Shown: positions 45,416 through 54,707 of the stretch, one piece after another
Layout of the letters: every line of letters starts with the position of its first letter
Position numbering within the stretch: the first letter of the stretch is position 1
Assembly: GCF_001482385.1 (NCBI RefSeq)
Contig: NZ_CP013612.1
Location: 1 to 64,000 of the forward strand
Direction of reading: 5' to 3'
Source of the DNA: Pseudoalteromonas rubra
GTDB taxonomy: Bacteria; Pseudomonadota; Gammaproteobacteria; Enterobacterales; Alteromonadaceae
Length of the DNA: 64,000 nt
Position numbers and translations under genes: made by a program
Notes under the pieces: generated by a model
Databases searched by the model: none
What the model was told of the DNA's origin: nothing
Seen by the model: only the letters and a program-made list of their open reading frames with translations

Positions 45416-46882
45416 ATGCGTTTTAATCTGCTTTCAAAAAAATCACTTCTGGCTTGCGCAGTATCACTTGCTTTATTTGGGTGTGGCGGAAGTAATCATG
45501 ATGATAAAACAGAAACGAAGCAAGGGACGAAAGACAGCAGTGTTGTCACTGAAAAAGACAAAAATGCTGTTACGGAGAAAGCAAAAACACGCACTATCAC
45601 AGCCATTGACGGTTATCTGGTTAATGCCATTGTGTGTGATGACCAAAATGGCAACCAGGTATGTGATGCTGGTGAAGAAATTAAGATTCAAAATGAAAAA
45701 GGGGAAGAACTGGTTTTGACGACTAACGCTCAAGGCCAGGCTGAGGTATCTGACTCAGCGAGTGTCATTGTTAAAGTGGTCGCAGGAAAGACGATCGATA
45801 CCGATACCAACAATACAGTTAGTAAAGCCTATACCCTGGTTGCACATGCAGATACTGATATTGTCTCGCCGTTTTCAACTTTGGCAACCCTGAAAAACGT
45901 CGATATGGACACGCTGGCGGCAGAAGTAAATCTGGATGCGGAGCTAATTAAAGGGGACTTTGTTGCTGCAAAATCAGAGCAAACAGCATCCATCGCGGAA
46001 GGTTCCAAGCGCATACACTTGGTTGCACGTTCTGTGGTTAAGCTATTGCCAGAAGATTTCTCATCTGACGAGAATGTCTCTGAAGAGTTGGTGAAAGATG
46101 CCGTCAAGCTGGTTGAGTTAGCTGATCAGCAAAGCCTGGAAGGCATCGATGACATCGTGATTGAGAAGAATGAAGAAAACGATACATTGGTTATAAACCC
46201 ACTGGTTGAACAAACGTTTGATCTCAAGGATCTGTTAGAACAAGGTGATGGATTTTGGTATATGGGGTCCACAAGCCATATGCTGTTTTCTCAAGAGGGG
46301 GCCGAGCAATTTCAGGTAAAAGACGGCAAACTTATTTTCCCTCAAGAAGTGCCTACCGAGTACCAGATTGTTGATGGTGCAATTGTCGCTGATAGTGACG
46401 AATCTTACATGTTCTACCTGTCGAACGATCTGCTACTGGGTACCGATAAATCCCAAGGGGACATGATATTTCTCTCTAAGCAGTATGATGTGACGGCAGA
46501 AAACGCTGCTAAATTCACGGTTGAAGCACTGACAAGTAAGCCAATGTACACTATGATCAGCGAGGGTCCTTCGCAGACTGACGTATATCATGAGTTTATG
46601 CTACTGGAAAACATCTACAACACAGACGGTACAGGTAAGATTACCCTCGTGGGCACAGATGAAAGCTTTGATATGAGCTGGGTTGTGACACAAGATGGCG
46701 TACTGGAAGTAACTTTTAGCCCGGACGGTGAAGAAGTGACAGAAAGCTACTACCGCAGCCCGTCAGATAATGCCGTATTTTTGATAAGAGCTGAAATGGA
46801 AAATACGCAGCCAATACTGGCAACGCAGGATCTGGCACTGGCTCAGGAAATCCTTGACAATTTCGCGCAGCAATATCAGTAA
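45416..46882 (+). CDS. Predicted lipoprotein of unknown function
   Basis: 488 residues. A lipoprotein signal ends with lipobox LFGC (Cys23), then GGSNHDDKTETK, a long charged linker. Residues 60-110 hold IDGYLVNAIVCDDQNGNQVC and DAGEEI, a Gly/Asp-rich calcium-binding-like motif common in marine surface lipoproteins. The rest is acidic and rich in Val, Ser and Glu, ending EILDNFAQQYQ. No catalytic motif was recognised. It has its own terminator and stands alone on its strand. It probably sits on the outer membrane; the function is unknown. Confidence 0.75.
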   Translation: MRFNLLSKKSLLACAVSLALFGCGGSNHDDKTETKQGTKDSSVVTEKDKNAVTEKAKTRTITAIDGYLVNAIVCDDQNGNQVCDAGEEIKIQNEKGEELVLTTNAQGQAEVSDSASVIVKVVAGKTIDTDTNNTVSKAYTLVAHADTDIVSPFSTLATLKNVDMDTLAAEVNLDAELIKGDFVAAKSEQTASIAEGSKRIHLVARSVVKLLPEDFSSDENVSEELVKDAVKLVELADQQSLEGIDDIVIEKNEENDTLVINPLVEQTFDLKDLLEQGDGFWYMGSTSHMLFSQEGAEQFQVKDGKLIFPQEVPTEYQIVDGAIVADSDESYMFYLSNDLLLGTDKSQGDMIFLSKQYDVTAENAAKFTVEALTSKPMYTMISEGPSQTDVYHEFMLLENIYNTDGTGKITLVGTDESFDMSWVVTQDGVLEVTFSPDGEEVTESYYRSPSDNAVFLIRAEMENTQPILATQDLALAQEILDNFAQQYQ

Positions 46883-46947
46883 ACTACAATTACGAGGTGG
46901 TGAAATCTCACCCTTCTCAAGATTAGCCATGTGCCTGAATGGTATAT

Positions 46948-46973
46948 AAGCCGGGACTTCCCCCGGCTTTTTC
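46948..46973. terminator. Terminator between lipoprotein and Na/Pi genes
   Basis: AAGCCGGG (46948-46955) and CCCGGCTT form an 8-bp stem with a T tract on the plus strand. It serves the lipoprotein gene 66 bases upstream. Confidence 0.75.
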
Positions 46974-47021
46974 ATTCTTTCTTATATACACTTAATTCGA
47001 TTACTTTGTGCATCTACAGCA

Positions 47022-48656
47022 CTATGATGTCTGTGGATTCAGCTGCTCTTCTATGAGGTATAACAACAGCATGGCTTTGTGCCATTGCTGGGTTAGCTGC
47101 CACATATCGGACAGTCCATTGATATTGCAGACCATATTGTCGATTGGTAAAGTCGCATTGGTGCCGGCAAGGATCAGATCATCTTTGACGTCGTCGTGTA
47201 GTTGCTGTAATTCCTGTAATTCCTGGAGAGCAGCGTTAAACGCCTTTGTGTTCATTGACTGGCCCTCTAAGCTGGTTCGCATAAAATGTCCCAGTTGGGA
47301 TTGGTATTCTTCCAGCTGAGTATGTAATTCAGGGTGCCCGGCAAGCGCTTTTTGTGGTTGCCGCTGAGCCAGCTTCTCAACACAGTGGCAGCAGGTGAAC
47401 AGGTAATGTTCGATACGCATTAATTTTGCCAGCATACTGGTGGTTTCTTCAGACAAGGCCGATTGTTCAACAGTGACAATGAAATTGGTAATGTGCTGAC
47501 ACAACATCTGGATGGTATGTATTTCTTGCTCTATGGCCAGACCATCCAGAGGTTGTTGAGATTTTTCGTATTGTGCCAGTAGTTTATCGGCAACCAGCTT
47601 AGTTTCGAGCAGCACTGCATTGGTTGCCAGCGCCGGCGTCTGGGCAATGGTTTTATCCAAAAACCGTGGCCGGGCTGCTGTTTCTTCGGCACTGCAAAAG
47701 CGCTTCATTAAAAAGCCTGCCAGGCGGTTATTGAGTGGAAAAATCAGCATGACCCCCAGTACGTTAAACAGGGTATGAAATAATGCCAGCGACAGTGCTG
47801 GGTCGGCTGCCAGGTTAAAAAAGCCAGTGAGCTGGGTTATCAGGTAAAACAGCACGGGTAATATTGCAAAGGCGACAAGCGCCGTGAGTGCGTTAAAAAC
47901 GACCTGAGCCGCAGCCACGCGTTTGGCATTAGAAGTGGCGCCAATTGCTGCCAGTACAGAGGTTGAGGTGGTGCCAATGTTCGCCCCTATGACCATGGCA
48001 CCGGCGGCATAGAGACCTATCATGCCGCTGGCTGCCGCCGTGATGGTGAGCGCAATGGAAGCGCTGGACGACTGTGTAAGTGTCGTCATGACAATACCGA
48101 TCAGCAGAAAGGTCAGCATGCCGGTCAGACCCTGGGCGGTGAACTGGCTTAAATCAAACCTCGCGACAACATGCTCAAAAGTGCCTTTAAGAATATCTAT
48201 ACCTATGAAAAACAGACCAAAGCCGACCAGAGCAAGTCCTGCGGATGCTAGCCGGGTTTGTGGCCGTAGCAACTTCATCAACGCGCCTAAACCAATTAAA
48301 GGCAGTGCAATGGCTTGAATATTGAACTTAAAGCCTATTGCGGCAACCAGCCAACCGGTGACCGAGGTGCCGACGTTGGCGCCATAAACAATGCCCAGTG
48401 CCTGATGCATGGTGATCAGGCCGGCATTGACAAAACCCAGGGAAGCCACGGTGACAGCACTGGAGGACTGGACCAGTGCTGTCATACAAAAGCCCGAAGC
48501 GATACCGCGCTGTGGGGTCTTAGTCCAGGTCGCCAATACTTTACGCAACGAACTCCCTGCTGCGAGTTTCAGACCATCGGTCATCATGCCTATGGCAACC
48601 AGGAAAATCCCCAGGCCGCCAAGCAGACTTCCTAACAACTGAAAGGTCTCTGTCAT
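47022..48656 (-). CDS. Na/Pi cotransporter family protein with PhoU-like tail
   Basis: 544 residues from ATG 48656, preferred because GGGGGAAGC precedes it closely; ATG 48668 and 48710 are in frame. The membrane part carries two QSSSA signatures (TALVQSSSAVTVASLGF and TTLTQSSSASIALTITA) and GANVGTSVTGW / GANIGTTSTSVL, the repeated NptA/PiT-II core. The C-terminal 200 residues are helical and PhoU-like (EQSALSEETTSMLAKLMRIEH). It imports phosphate with sodium. It is a single gene divergent from the BlaI-like operon. Confidence 0.9.
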   Translation of the reverse strand: MTETFQLLGSLLGGLGIFLVAIGMMTDGLKLAAGSSLRKVLATWTKTPQRGIASGFCMTALVQSSSAVTVASLGFVNAGLITMHQALGIVYGANVGTSVTGWLVAAIGFKFNIQAIALPLIGLGALMKLLRPQTRLASAGLALVGFGLFFIGIDILKGTFEHVVARFDLSQFTAQGLTGMLTFLLIGIVMTTLTQSSSASIALTITAAASGMIGLYAAGAMVIGANIGTTSTSVLAAIGATSNAKRVAAAQVVFNALTALVAFAILPVLFYLITQLTGFFNLAADPALSLALFHTLFNVLGVMLIFPLNNRLAGFLMKRFCSAEETAARPRFLDKTIAQTPALATNAVLLETKLVADKLLAQYEKSQQPLDGLAIEQEIHTIQMLCQHITNFIVTVEQSALSEETTSMLAKLMRIEHYLFTCCHCVEKLAQRQPQKALAGHPELHTQLEEYQSQLGHFMRTSLEGQSMNTKAFNAALQELQELQQLHDDVKDDLILAGTNATLPIDNMVCNINGLSDMWQLTQQWHKAMLLLYLIEEQLNPQTS

Positions 48657-48882
48657 TGCTTCCCCCATTTTATCGGGCAAACACCAAAAAAGTAGCTTGC
48701 CACGTGTCACTTAACTGTCATAAAAGTATCAAGTTTCATAAAACGGTGGTTGTCTGAGGTCAACTTTTGTCACAGTCACAGGTTTACAAAGATATAAATA
48801 GTATTGCCCGCAAGTCTAAAGTTAGCAAGAATCGGCTAATTTTCAGTTGTTTGGGTTTTAATTAATAGTCGTTTTTAAATTC

Positions 48883-48932
48883 TGCGACTTGTGTCGCACT
48901 TTTTTTGCTGTTAAAGTGCGACATGTGTCACA
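48883..48932. promoter_or_regulatory. Two tandem BlaI-type operators
   Basis: TGCGACTTGTGTCGCA (48883-48898) is a perfect dyad around a TTGT centre. TGCGACATGTGTCACA (48917-48932) is a close second copy. Their centres are 34 bases apart, about three helical turns, and the second ends 17 bases before the BlaI-like start codon at 48950. BlaI/MecI repressors bind such dyads as dimers, usually at two sites over their own promoter. Autoregulation of the operon is the clear inference. Confidence 0.7.
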
Positions 48933-48949
48933 TTAAAAGAATAATAGAT

Positions 48950-49330
48950 ATGAAACCAAACACCACTGAATTAGAGATCCTCAAGCTACTGTGGCAACAG
49001 GAGCCTCGTACCGCAAAAGAAATTCATGACGCCATCGCCGAGCGCTTTAACTGGTCATACTCTTCAACGCGCAAAACACTTGAGCGCATGGGCGATAAGG
49101 GCTTGTTGAACATTGGTGAGCAAGGCAATAAAAAGTCGTACACCGCGAAGGTTGATAAAGTCCCTACTTTGGCCGCTTACGCTCAGGAATTTGCTAAAAA
49201 TGTCCTGGAACTGGATGGCCCATTGCCAGTGGCTATGTTTGCTGATAGCCGTCTGATTGAATCACAGGAGCTGGAAGAGCTGGAGCACTTGCTGGAGTCC
49301 TTATCTGAGCAGGACAAACGGGACCAGTAA
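48950..49330 (+). CDS. BlaI/MecI-family repressor
   Basis: 126 residues from ATG 48950 (MKPNTTELEILKLLWQQE). Earlier starts lie inside the second operator and are unlikely. The winged helix includes RTAKEIHDAIAERFNWSYSS and TRKTLERMGDKGLL; the C-terminus is the helical dimer part. BlaI-type repressors are cut or released when the partner membrane protease (BlaR1/MecR1) signals cell-wall damage. Here that partner is the next gene, only one base away. Confidence 0.9.
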   Translation: MKPNTTELEILKLLWQQEPRTAKEIHDAIAERFNWSYSSTRKTLERMGDKGLLNIGEQGNKKSYTAKVDKVPTLAAYAQEFAKNVLELDGPLPVAMFADSRLIESQELEELEHLLESLSEQDKRDQ

Positions 49331-49331
49331 A

Positions 49332-50714
49332 ATGAGTTTGGCAACGTTATTTTCTATTTTATTGTCGGTGCTGGTTTGGTGCCTAGTATGTGGTGCCTTG
49401 GTGCCAGTGGGTCGCTTTCTGAGCCGCCATCATCCGGCTGCTCCTGGTTTATGGTGGGCATTGTTGGTACTCAGCTTCGTGCCCTTTACACCGCTGCCCG
49501 AGGTGGCGTTGGATGAGACGATCCCGGCAGTGTTGTACGATTTCAGTGAACAGGCGGGAAAGCTGCAATTAAGTACAGAGATAATGCTGACGACGGAACA
49601 TCAGTGGGATGGGTTATGGATATTTATCGCACTGATATTACTGGCGGCGCTGCAGAGCATTCTTCGGGGGGCGCGTTTACTCAACAAACTTGCCAGCCTA
49701 CGAGCTTTAATGGTCAGTGCGGAGCCACTTCAGGCAGACCTTTGTGCGTCTTTTTCATCGCTCACTCAGATTAAAGGGCGTCAGGTACCAGTGTATATAC
49801 TGCCTCTGAATTGTACGGCGTTTGTAACGGGCATTAAAAACCCGATTATCGTGATGCCACATTACTTTACGAGGTTACCAGAGCATAAACAGCAGACTTT
49901 GCTGCTGCATGAAGTAACGCACCTGGCTCACAAAGATCATATTGCCCTGCTGGCATGGCAAGTTATCAAATGTCTGTTCTGGTTTAATCCGGCCATTGCC
50001 AGGATGGAAGCGGCGTTTATCAATGCCATGGAAGCACGCTGTGATGCACAAACCATAGGACGTTACGGTATTAATCGTCAGCAATACGCAGCCACATTAC
50101 TGGATGCCCTGAAACACAGCACACTAAACAAGACACCTAATGCTGTCGCCGGGTTCGCATCGGAGGCGCTATCCCTGGCTGATTACAAAAGCCGCCTGGT
50201 ACAAATCATGAAGCCGGTTAAAACGCGGCATCGTTTTGTCACACTCAACATACTGGCGATAGCAGTGTTTAGTGCTTTCGTTTCCTTCCAGGTGAAGCCT
50301 TTATTGAGTCCCCAGATACCCAACTGGCAGCCTCCAATGAGTGACTACAAGATCAGCTCTCACTTTGGACACGTGTGGGCCTTTCGAAATTACAAACCGC
50401 ACGGCGGGCTTGATATGGTTGCGGCCAAAGGCACGCCCCTTGGCGCGATGGCAACAGGCAAAATCCTGGTGGCCGATGAGACAACTCTGGCAAAAAATTA
50501 CGGTAAAACGGTACTGATCCAGCACAGTAATGGCTATCAGAGTTTATATGCCCACCTTGATAGTATTGCTGTGTCACAAGGTGACTGGGTATCAGCCGGA
50601 GAAGTCATCGGTACTTTAGGTGACAGTGGCCGGGTGACCGGGGCTCATCTGCATCTGGAAATTTTGGCTGACGGAAAACGCCTTGACCCGCTGAGTATTT
50701 TTCCAAAGGACTAA
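49332..50714 (+). CDS. M56 membrane protease fused to an M23 (LytM) domain
   Basis: 460 residues from ATG 49332. The first half is BlaR1-like: membrane segments (about 5-28, 36-55, 95-115), then LLLHEVTHLAHKDH with HExxH at 193-197, and NAMEARCDAQ with the third zinc ligand, then a further membrane segment at about 300-318. In BlaR1 the outer domain is a penicillin sensor. Here it is an M23 peptidase: KPHGGLDMVAA (HxxxD from His357) and GAHLHLEILADG (HxH at 439-441), both complete, with QSLYAHL between. M23 enzymes cut peptidoglycan cross-links. The fused protein may sense wall strain or act on the wall itself, and release BlaI by its inner protease. Confidence 0.88.
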   Translation: MSLATLFSILLSVLVWCLVCGALVPVGRFLSRHHPAAPGLWWALLVLSFVPFTPLPEVALDETIPAVLYDFSEQAGKLQLSTEIMLTTEHQWDGLWIFIALILLAALQSILRGARLLNKLASLRALMVSAEPLQADLCASFSSLTQIKGRQVPVYILPLNCTAFVTGIKNPIIVMPHYFTRLPEHKQQTLLLHEVTHLAHKDHIALLAWQVIKCLFWFNPAIARMEAAFINAMEARCDAQTIGRYGINRQQYAATLLDALKHSTLNKTPNAVAGFASEALSLADYKSRLVQIMKPVKTRHRFVTLNILAIAVFSAFVSFQVKPLLSPQIPNWQPPMSDYKISSHFGHVWAFRNYKPHGGLDMVAAKGTPLGAMATGKILVADETTLAKNYGKTVLIQHSNGYQSLYAHLDSIAVSQGDWVSAGEVIGTLGDSGRVTGAHLHLEILADGKRLDPLSIFPKD

Positions 50715-50717
50715 ACC

Positions 50718-52046
50718 ATGAAATACCATCTGATGATCGCCATACCTCTGGGCATGGTGTTAAGCACCCTTGTGTCTGATTTACCTGAACAGGCCTCTGA
50801 ACAATGCGATATTGCCGAAACGCCTGTTGTCGTTGAGGAGAAACCAAATGCAAACCAGAACAATAGCAAGTCGGCTTTGGCTCAGCAACCTGCTGCCTCT
50901 CAGTCACCCGCTGAGCCTGAACAGGCACCAAATACTGAGCACAAGATCCTGACGTTGTCAGCAGGGCAGTCTTTTATTGCTTTGCTTAAACCCTATGGGA
51001 TGAGCGAACGCCAGGTGTTTAACTTACAGAAGTTAATGGCACCTGAGGTAAACCTGAGCCAGCTGCCGATTGGGCAAAAAATAAAAGTTGGCATCACGGA
51101 AGGCAAGCTGAGCTCAATTACCCTGGCAACCGGATTCGCTCAGCGTCTGAATGTGTCGTTGACGGAACAGTGGCATAAGCGCTTTTATCAACTGGACACC
51201 TATCAGTCCGAGGCGGTCCATGATGTGGCGATCACACAAAGCTTGTATGAGTCATTGGTTGACGATTCCGTGCCACTGGATGTGATTAATCAGACCATCA
51301 CGGTGTTTTCACACTTTGTGGATTTTCAGCGCGAAATACATCAGGGCGATGCATTAACTATGATGTACGACAAAGCTATTTTATCGGTGAAGGATGGCCT
51401 GCAACAGCAGCTTGAAAAAGCGGGCCAGCTAAAGTTCGCGAGGTTGCAAAATCAGGGGGAGGACCTGGCCGTATATCACCATTACACTGAGGGCGGGCAA
51501 AGCGGCTTTTACTTTGCTGATGGCCGCCCGGCACAAAGCTTTTTACTTAAAACCCCGTTAAATGGCGCGCGTTTATCGTCAACTTTTGGTAGTCGTAAGC
51601 ACCCCATTCTGGGATACACCCGCTTGCATGCCGGGCTTGATTTTGGCGCACCTGTTGGTACACCTATCTTTGCTGCCGGTAACGGGACAATTAAAAAAGC
51701 AGGATGGGGAGGTGGTTTTGGCAATCGGGTTGTGATCCGCCATGCGAATGGCTATGACACGCTGTACGCACACCTTAATGGGTTTGCAAAGGGAGTGAAA
51801 CCGGGCACCCGTGTCAGACAGGGGGACGTAATAGGCTATTTGGGTAATACAGGGTTGTCTCAGGCGCGTCATTTGCACTATGAAGTGCACAAGCATGGTA
51901 AACCCATTAACCCATTATCTTTGAGACATGTAAAACAGCGTCGTCTTGACGGGAGTATGTTGGCCGGTCTCCAACAGACCATTGCACGTGTACATCAAAA
52001 TCCTGAGCTCAATCAGTACGTCTCGGCTGTGTCTTTAGCTGAATAA
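50718..52046 (+). CDS. M23 peptidoglycan endopeptidase, MepM/ShyA-like
   Basis: 442 residues. A signal or anchor segment (about 5-20), a Gln/Pro-rich linker, a LysM/OapA-like domain (ALLKPYGMSERQVFNLQKL, LPIGQKIKVGI), a middle domain (GDALTMMYDKAIL) and the M23 catalytic domain: SSTFGSRKHPILGYTRLHAG, LHAGLDFGA (HxxxD) and QARHLHYEVH (HxH). The MepM/ShyA type cuts D,D cross-links so the wall can grow. It follows the M56-M23 gene by 3 bases and should be under the same BlaI-like control. The operon therefore couples a wall-sensing protease with a wall hydrolase. Confidence 0.92.
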   Translation: MKYHLMIAIPLGMVLSTLVSDLPEQASEQCDIAETPVVVEEKPNANQNNSKSALAQQPAASQSPAEPEQAPNTEHKILTLSAGQSFIALLKPYGMSERQVFNLQKLMAPEVNLSQLPIGQKIKVGITEGKLSSITLATGFAQRLNVSLTEQWHKRFYQLDTYQSEAVHDVAITQSLYESLVDDSVPLDVINQTITVFSHFVDFQREIHQGDALTMMYDKAILSVKDGLQQQLEKAGQLKFARLQNQGEDLAVYHHYTEGGQSGFYFADGRPAQSFLLKTPLNGARLSSTFGSRKHPILGYTRLHAGLDFGAPVGTPIFAAGNGTIKKAGWGGGFGNRVVIRHANGYDTLYAHLNGFAKGVKPGTRVRQGDVIGYLGNTGLSQARHLHYEVHKHGKPINPLSLRHVKQRRLDGSMLAGLQQTIARVHQNPELNQYVSAVSLAE

Positions 52047-52070
52047 GATGTAACTTTGGGTGGGTGATAT

Positions 52071-52103
52071 GAACAGTAGAGTCCGTTTGGTGCTCTACTG
52101 TTC
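52071..52103. terminator. Perfect hairpin between convergent genes
   Basis: GAACAGTAGAG and CTCTACTGTTC form an 11-bp perfect stem with an 11-base loop between the M23 gene and the convergent beta-helix gene. On the plus strand an A7 run follows the stem. Confidence 0.55.
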
Positions 52104-52121
52104 AAAAAAACGCTGAGCTGA

Positions 52122-53291
52122 CTACTTAACCACGTAGTGGCGGTTATTTAGCTCCAGTTTGAGTACGTTATTGTTCAGATAGGAGTAGGTCATCGGGCGA
52201 TTGGCAGCATCAACCTGACCCTGATTCTCGATGGTATTTTCTTTGATCAAATTAGGGGTAGCCGTATTCGTTGCATAAAGCTTAATCCCGTAACTGAGCG
52301 GGTGCACAATCAGGTTTTCACTATACTCATGGGCATCACCACCGGATAAGCTGCTATCCTGTTGCGCTGGGTTGCGGGCAAATATGCCGTTTTCTCCGGC
52401 GTATAGAATATGGTTATCATGAATTTTCAAACCGTCGCCGTCGAGCATCATGCCATTACCGCCACTGCGATAGATAAGGTTACCTGATACAGTCACGTGA
52501 TCACCGCCAACCTGAATACCTGTGTTCTGATACTTAGGATCGAAGGGGCTAACGCCAGTGCGGTAGATTTTGTTATTGCGGATCCGTGCATCTCCAGCCA
52601 CTGAGTTAAGCTGAATGCCATCGGCACCAATGTTTTCCAGGTTGTTATTGTAAATATCTACGTCTGTCAGCTTATGCGGATATACCGTTGTTGCGACACC
52701 ATCACACTCCAGCTTGCGGCTCTTCCCTGTGTAGCCGATGTACATGCCTTCGCCTGTTTCTGTGTCGTGAATATAGTTGTGGTGAACGCTGAGTCCACGC
52801 ATCGTGAAGTTTTCCTGCCAGGTGGCCGGATCGCAGGTTGGATCTGTTTTAATCAGCAGTCCTGCAAATCGCGCGCGGTAGATCTCAAGATTATCAATCT
52901 CAATGTATTCGCTTAATCCACCAATGCCAACGGTACCGCCAAGACGCATACCATAGCCAGCTTCATCACGGCTGCCGGTAATGCGCAACTGAGAGGGTTT
53001 TTCTACGGCAATACTGTACTCGTAGGGCGTGGTTGTAACCGTGCCATCTTCGTTGCGGATCACCACCGGGTTACCTGCTTCACCGTGCACATTGCGAATA
53101 CGCAGTGGACCACGTTCCCCGGCTGCCAGACAGATGGTGTCACCAGCAACCACTGCCAGTGCGTCGCCGTCAATTAAGTGATGGCTTGAAGGGATCACAA
53201 TATCGCATTGAGAGGCCAGTGCTTGAGGAACAGCACATAACGCCAGCGCACCCGAGATTAGAGTTAACGATAGGGTTTTCGTGTCTTTCAT
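52122..53291 (-). CDS. Exported right-handed parallel beta-helix protein
   Basis: 389 residues with a signal peptide (MKDTKTLSL...PQALA). The mature part shows the repeating short-strand pattern of pectate-lyase-like beta-helices: IEIDNLEIYRARFAGLLIKT, VDIYNNNLENIGADGIQLNS, ARIRNNKIYRTGVSPFD, VTVSGNLIYRSGGNGMML and GLKIHDNHILYAGENGIFAR. Cys28 and Cys54 lie near the start. Such proteins bind or cleave polysaccharides such as alginate, pectin or chondroitin, but no catalytic residue could be assigned. It is a single gene. A MITE lies 33 bases upstream of its start codon. Confidence 0.85.
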   Translation of the reverse strand: MKDTKTLSLTLISGALALCAVPQALASQCDIVIPSSHHLIDGDALAVVAGDTICLAAGERGPLRIRNVHGEAGNPVVIRNEDGTVTTTPYEYSIAVEKPSQLRITGSRDEAGYGMRLGGTVGIGGLSEYIEIDNLEIYRARFAGLLIKTDPTCDPATWQENFTMRGLSVHHNYIHDTETGEGMYIGYTGKSRKLECDGVATTVYPHKLTDVDIYNNNLENIGADGIQLNSVAGDARIRNNKIYRTGVSPFDPKYQNTGIQVGGDHVTVSGNLIYRSGGNGMMLDGDGLKIHDNHILYAGENGIFARNPAQQDSSLSGGDAHEYSENLIVHPLSYGIKLYATNTATPNLIKENTIENQGQVDAANRPMTYSYLNNNVLKLELNNRHYVVK

Positions 53292-53324
53292 TGCTTCTTC
53301 CTTATTGAAGTCGTCGTTACACTT

Positions 53325-53486
53325 ATACCAATTTGCTTAATTAAGTGTTCTACTTTGAGGCGAGAAAATATCGTCGATAACAAGGCAGAAATTTTGCTAT
53401 TTAGTTGTTCTAAATGAGAGATTTTTAACGCCATTAGCGTCATATTTGCTCCTTCAAATTGAACAGGTATTAAGTGAAATTGGTAT
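53325..53486 (-). repeat. MITE-like repeat, copy 3 (162 bp, inverted)
   Basis: It starts ATACCAATTTGCTTAATTAA and ends TTAAGTGAAATTGGTAT, the reverse complement of copy 2 (27541-27702) with scattered changes. It lies just upstream of the beta-helix gene, so it forms part of that gene's promoter or leader region. Confidence 0.8.
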
Positions 53487-53539
53487 TTTATTGTTCAACG
53501 AAGATACTATAGCAAAATGCGTTAATATCCTGCCTGTTT

Positions 53540-53552
53540 GGGGGGGGGGGGG
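53540..53552. repeat. G13 homopolymer
   Basis: Thirteen consecutive G on the plus strand, 249 bases before the start of the beta-helix gene and past the end of the endonuclease gene. Such tracts slip during replication and can change promoter spacing; they are also hard to sequence. Confidence 0.7.
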
Positions 53553-53744
53553 AGCACTGCTGCTTACATGATTATAGGTGGGGTTATGCAGCACCTGAGT
53601 CACAGGCAGGCGCTGACACATTTGTTGCCATCACAGTATTCCACACCTCAATGCAGGTAAGGTTATTAAGCAGACGGGTATCGTTCGTCAAAACGCATTG
53701 TGCTATTAAATGAAATGCTTGTCTATTATTTAGGTAATATTTTG

Positions 53745-54707
53745 TTACTCGTTCTGAATGATGTTGTTAAGTATGGCCAGCTCATTGTTAATATTGATTT
53801 GCACCCAGAGCGGGAAGTGATCGCTCAGCTCAAAGGTCCATTTACTCTCTGGGGTGCCGGTATCATCGAATAACGCTGCCATCAGGCCATTGACGGCAAA
53901 GTCAATCACCCCGCCCTGGTCGGCGTAACTAAACGCATGTCTGGCACGATGTAGAATCTGGTCGTAGCGTTTATTACCAGCACTTGCTGCAGTGTCATTG
54001 ATGTCTGCCAGCGCCAGTGGCATCTGTAATCCGCTTGACTGGGTGAGTGCCTGATAATAGCGATCACCAACTCGGGGAATGTTGAAATCTCCCACCACAA
54101 TAAGATCTTCATCAAATACGGTATCGGCGTTGTCTACCCAGCGGCTTTTTATCCAGTCGCCAAAACTGGCCAACTCCTGTTCGCGACCCGGGCGAGTGCC
54201 CCAACGGGCATGCATGGCCAGCATCATAAAATCAAAACTGCCTGCTTTGAAGGAGGCCATATAGGGGGCACGCCACCAGGATTGCTCGCTAACGTACTGG
54301 TCGCCTACTTTTTGCCTGTCGGGCTGCGCTTCTGCGGCGAGGCCGGTAAACTGGACCATGCGCTTGTCATAGACAAAGGCTGTGCGCTCCCAGTTGCCGC
54401 CAAAGTCACTCTGCCAGTCGCTGATCACAAATTGCCAGTTCGGACCCAGCATATGCATGACGCGTTTGAAGTCGGTTAAATCATCTCTGATCTCGGTAAT
54501 GGCAATGAGATCAAACTGGTAAAGAATACGTGTGATCAGAGTAATGGCCAGTTCACTGCGGCTGCGTTTGCCAAAATCTCGGATATTCCAGGTGGCAATA
54601 TTCAGGGTTTCATCCAGCATTGAGGGGGGAATATGGCTATCTTCAATGCGCTCTACAAGTAATTTTAGTTTTTTGGCTGTGGCTTTTGAAAGGTGTGTCA
54701 GTTCCAT
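53745..54707 (-). CDS. Endonuclease/exonuclease/phosphatase family protein
   Basis: 320 residues. LNIATWNIRDFGKRS (Asn ligand), DLIAITEIRDD (metal-binding Glu), then MLAMHARWGTR, IVVGDFNIPRVGD (Asp-Asn pair) and LSDHFPLWVQI (catalytic His near the end) are the five motifs of the EEP fold shared by exonuclease III, DNase I and phospholipid phosphatases. No signal peptide is seen. A DNA or RNA end-processing role is likely, but the substrate cannot be told. It stands alone, with a 147-base gap to creA on the other side. Confidence 0.88.
   Translation of the reverse strand: MELTHLSKATAKKLKLLVERIEDSHIPPSMLDETLNIATWNIRDFGKRSRSELAITLITRILYQFDLIAITEIRDDLTDFKRVMHMLGPNWQFVISDWQSDFGGNWERTAFVYDKRMVQFTGLAAEAQPDRQKVGDQYVSEQSWWRAPYMASFKAGSFDFMMLAMHARWGTRPGREQELASFGDWIKSRWVDNADTVFDEDLIVVGDFNIPRVGDRYYQALTQSSGLQMPLALADINDTAASAGNKRYDQILHRARHAFSYADQGGVIDFAVNGLMAALFDDTGTPESKWTFELSDHFPLWVQININNELAILNNIIQNE

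Larger units (their letters stand above)
53292..53744. other. Intergenic region with MITE and G13 tract
   Basis: 453 bases between two minus-strand genes. It contains a MITE copy (53325-53486) and a run of 13 G (53540-53552). No ORF was supported. Confidence 0.5.

Noticed and set aside
48711..48790. Pho-box-like sequences (CTGTCATAAAA and CTGTGAC) upstream of the Na/Pi gene
   Set aside because: Only one half-site is good and the spacing and second repeat do not fit well, so a PhoB site could not be supported.
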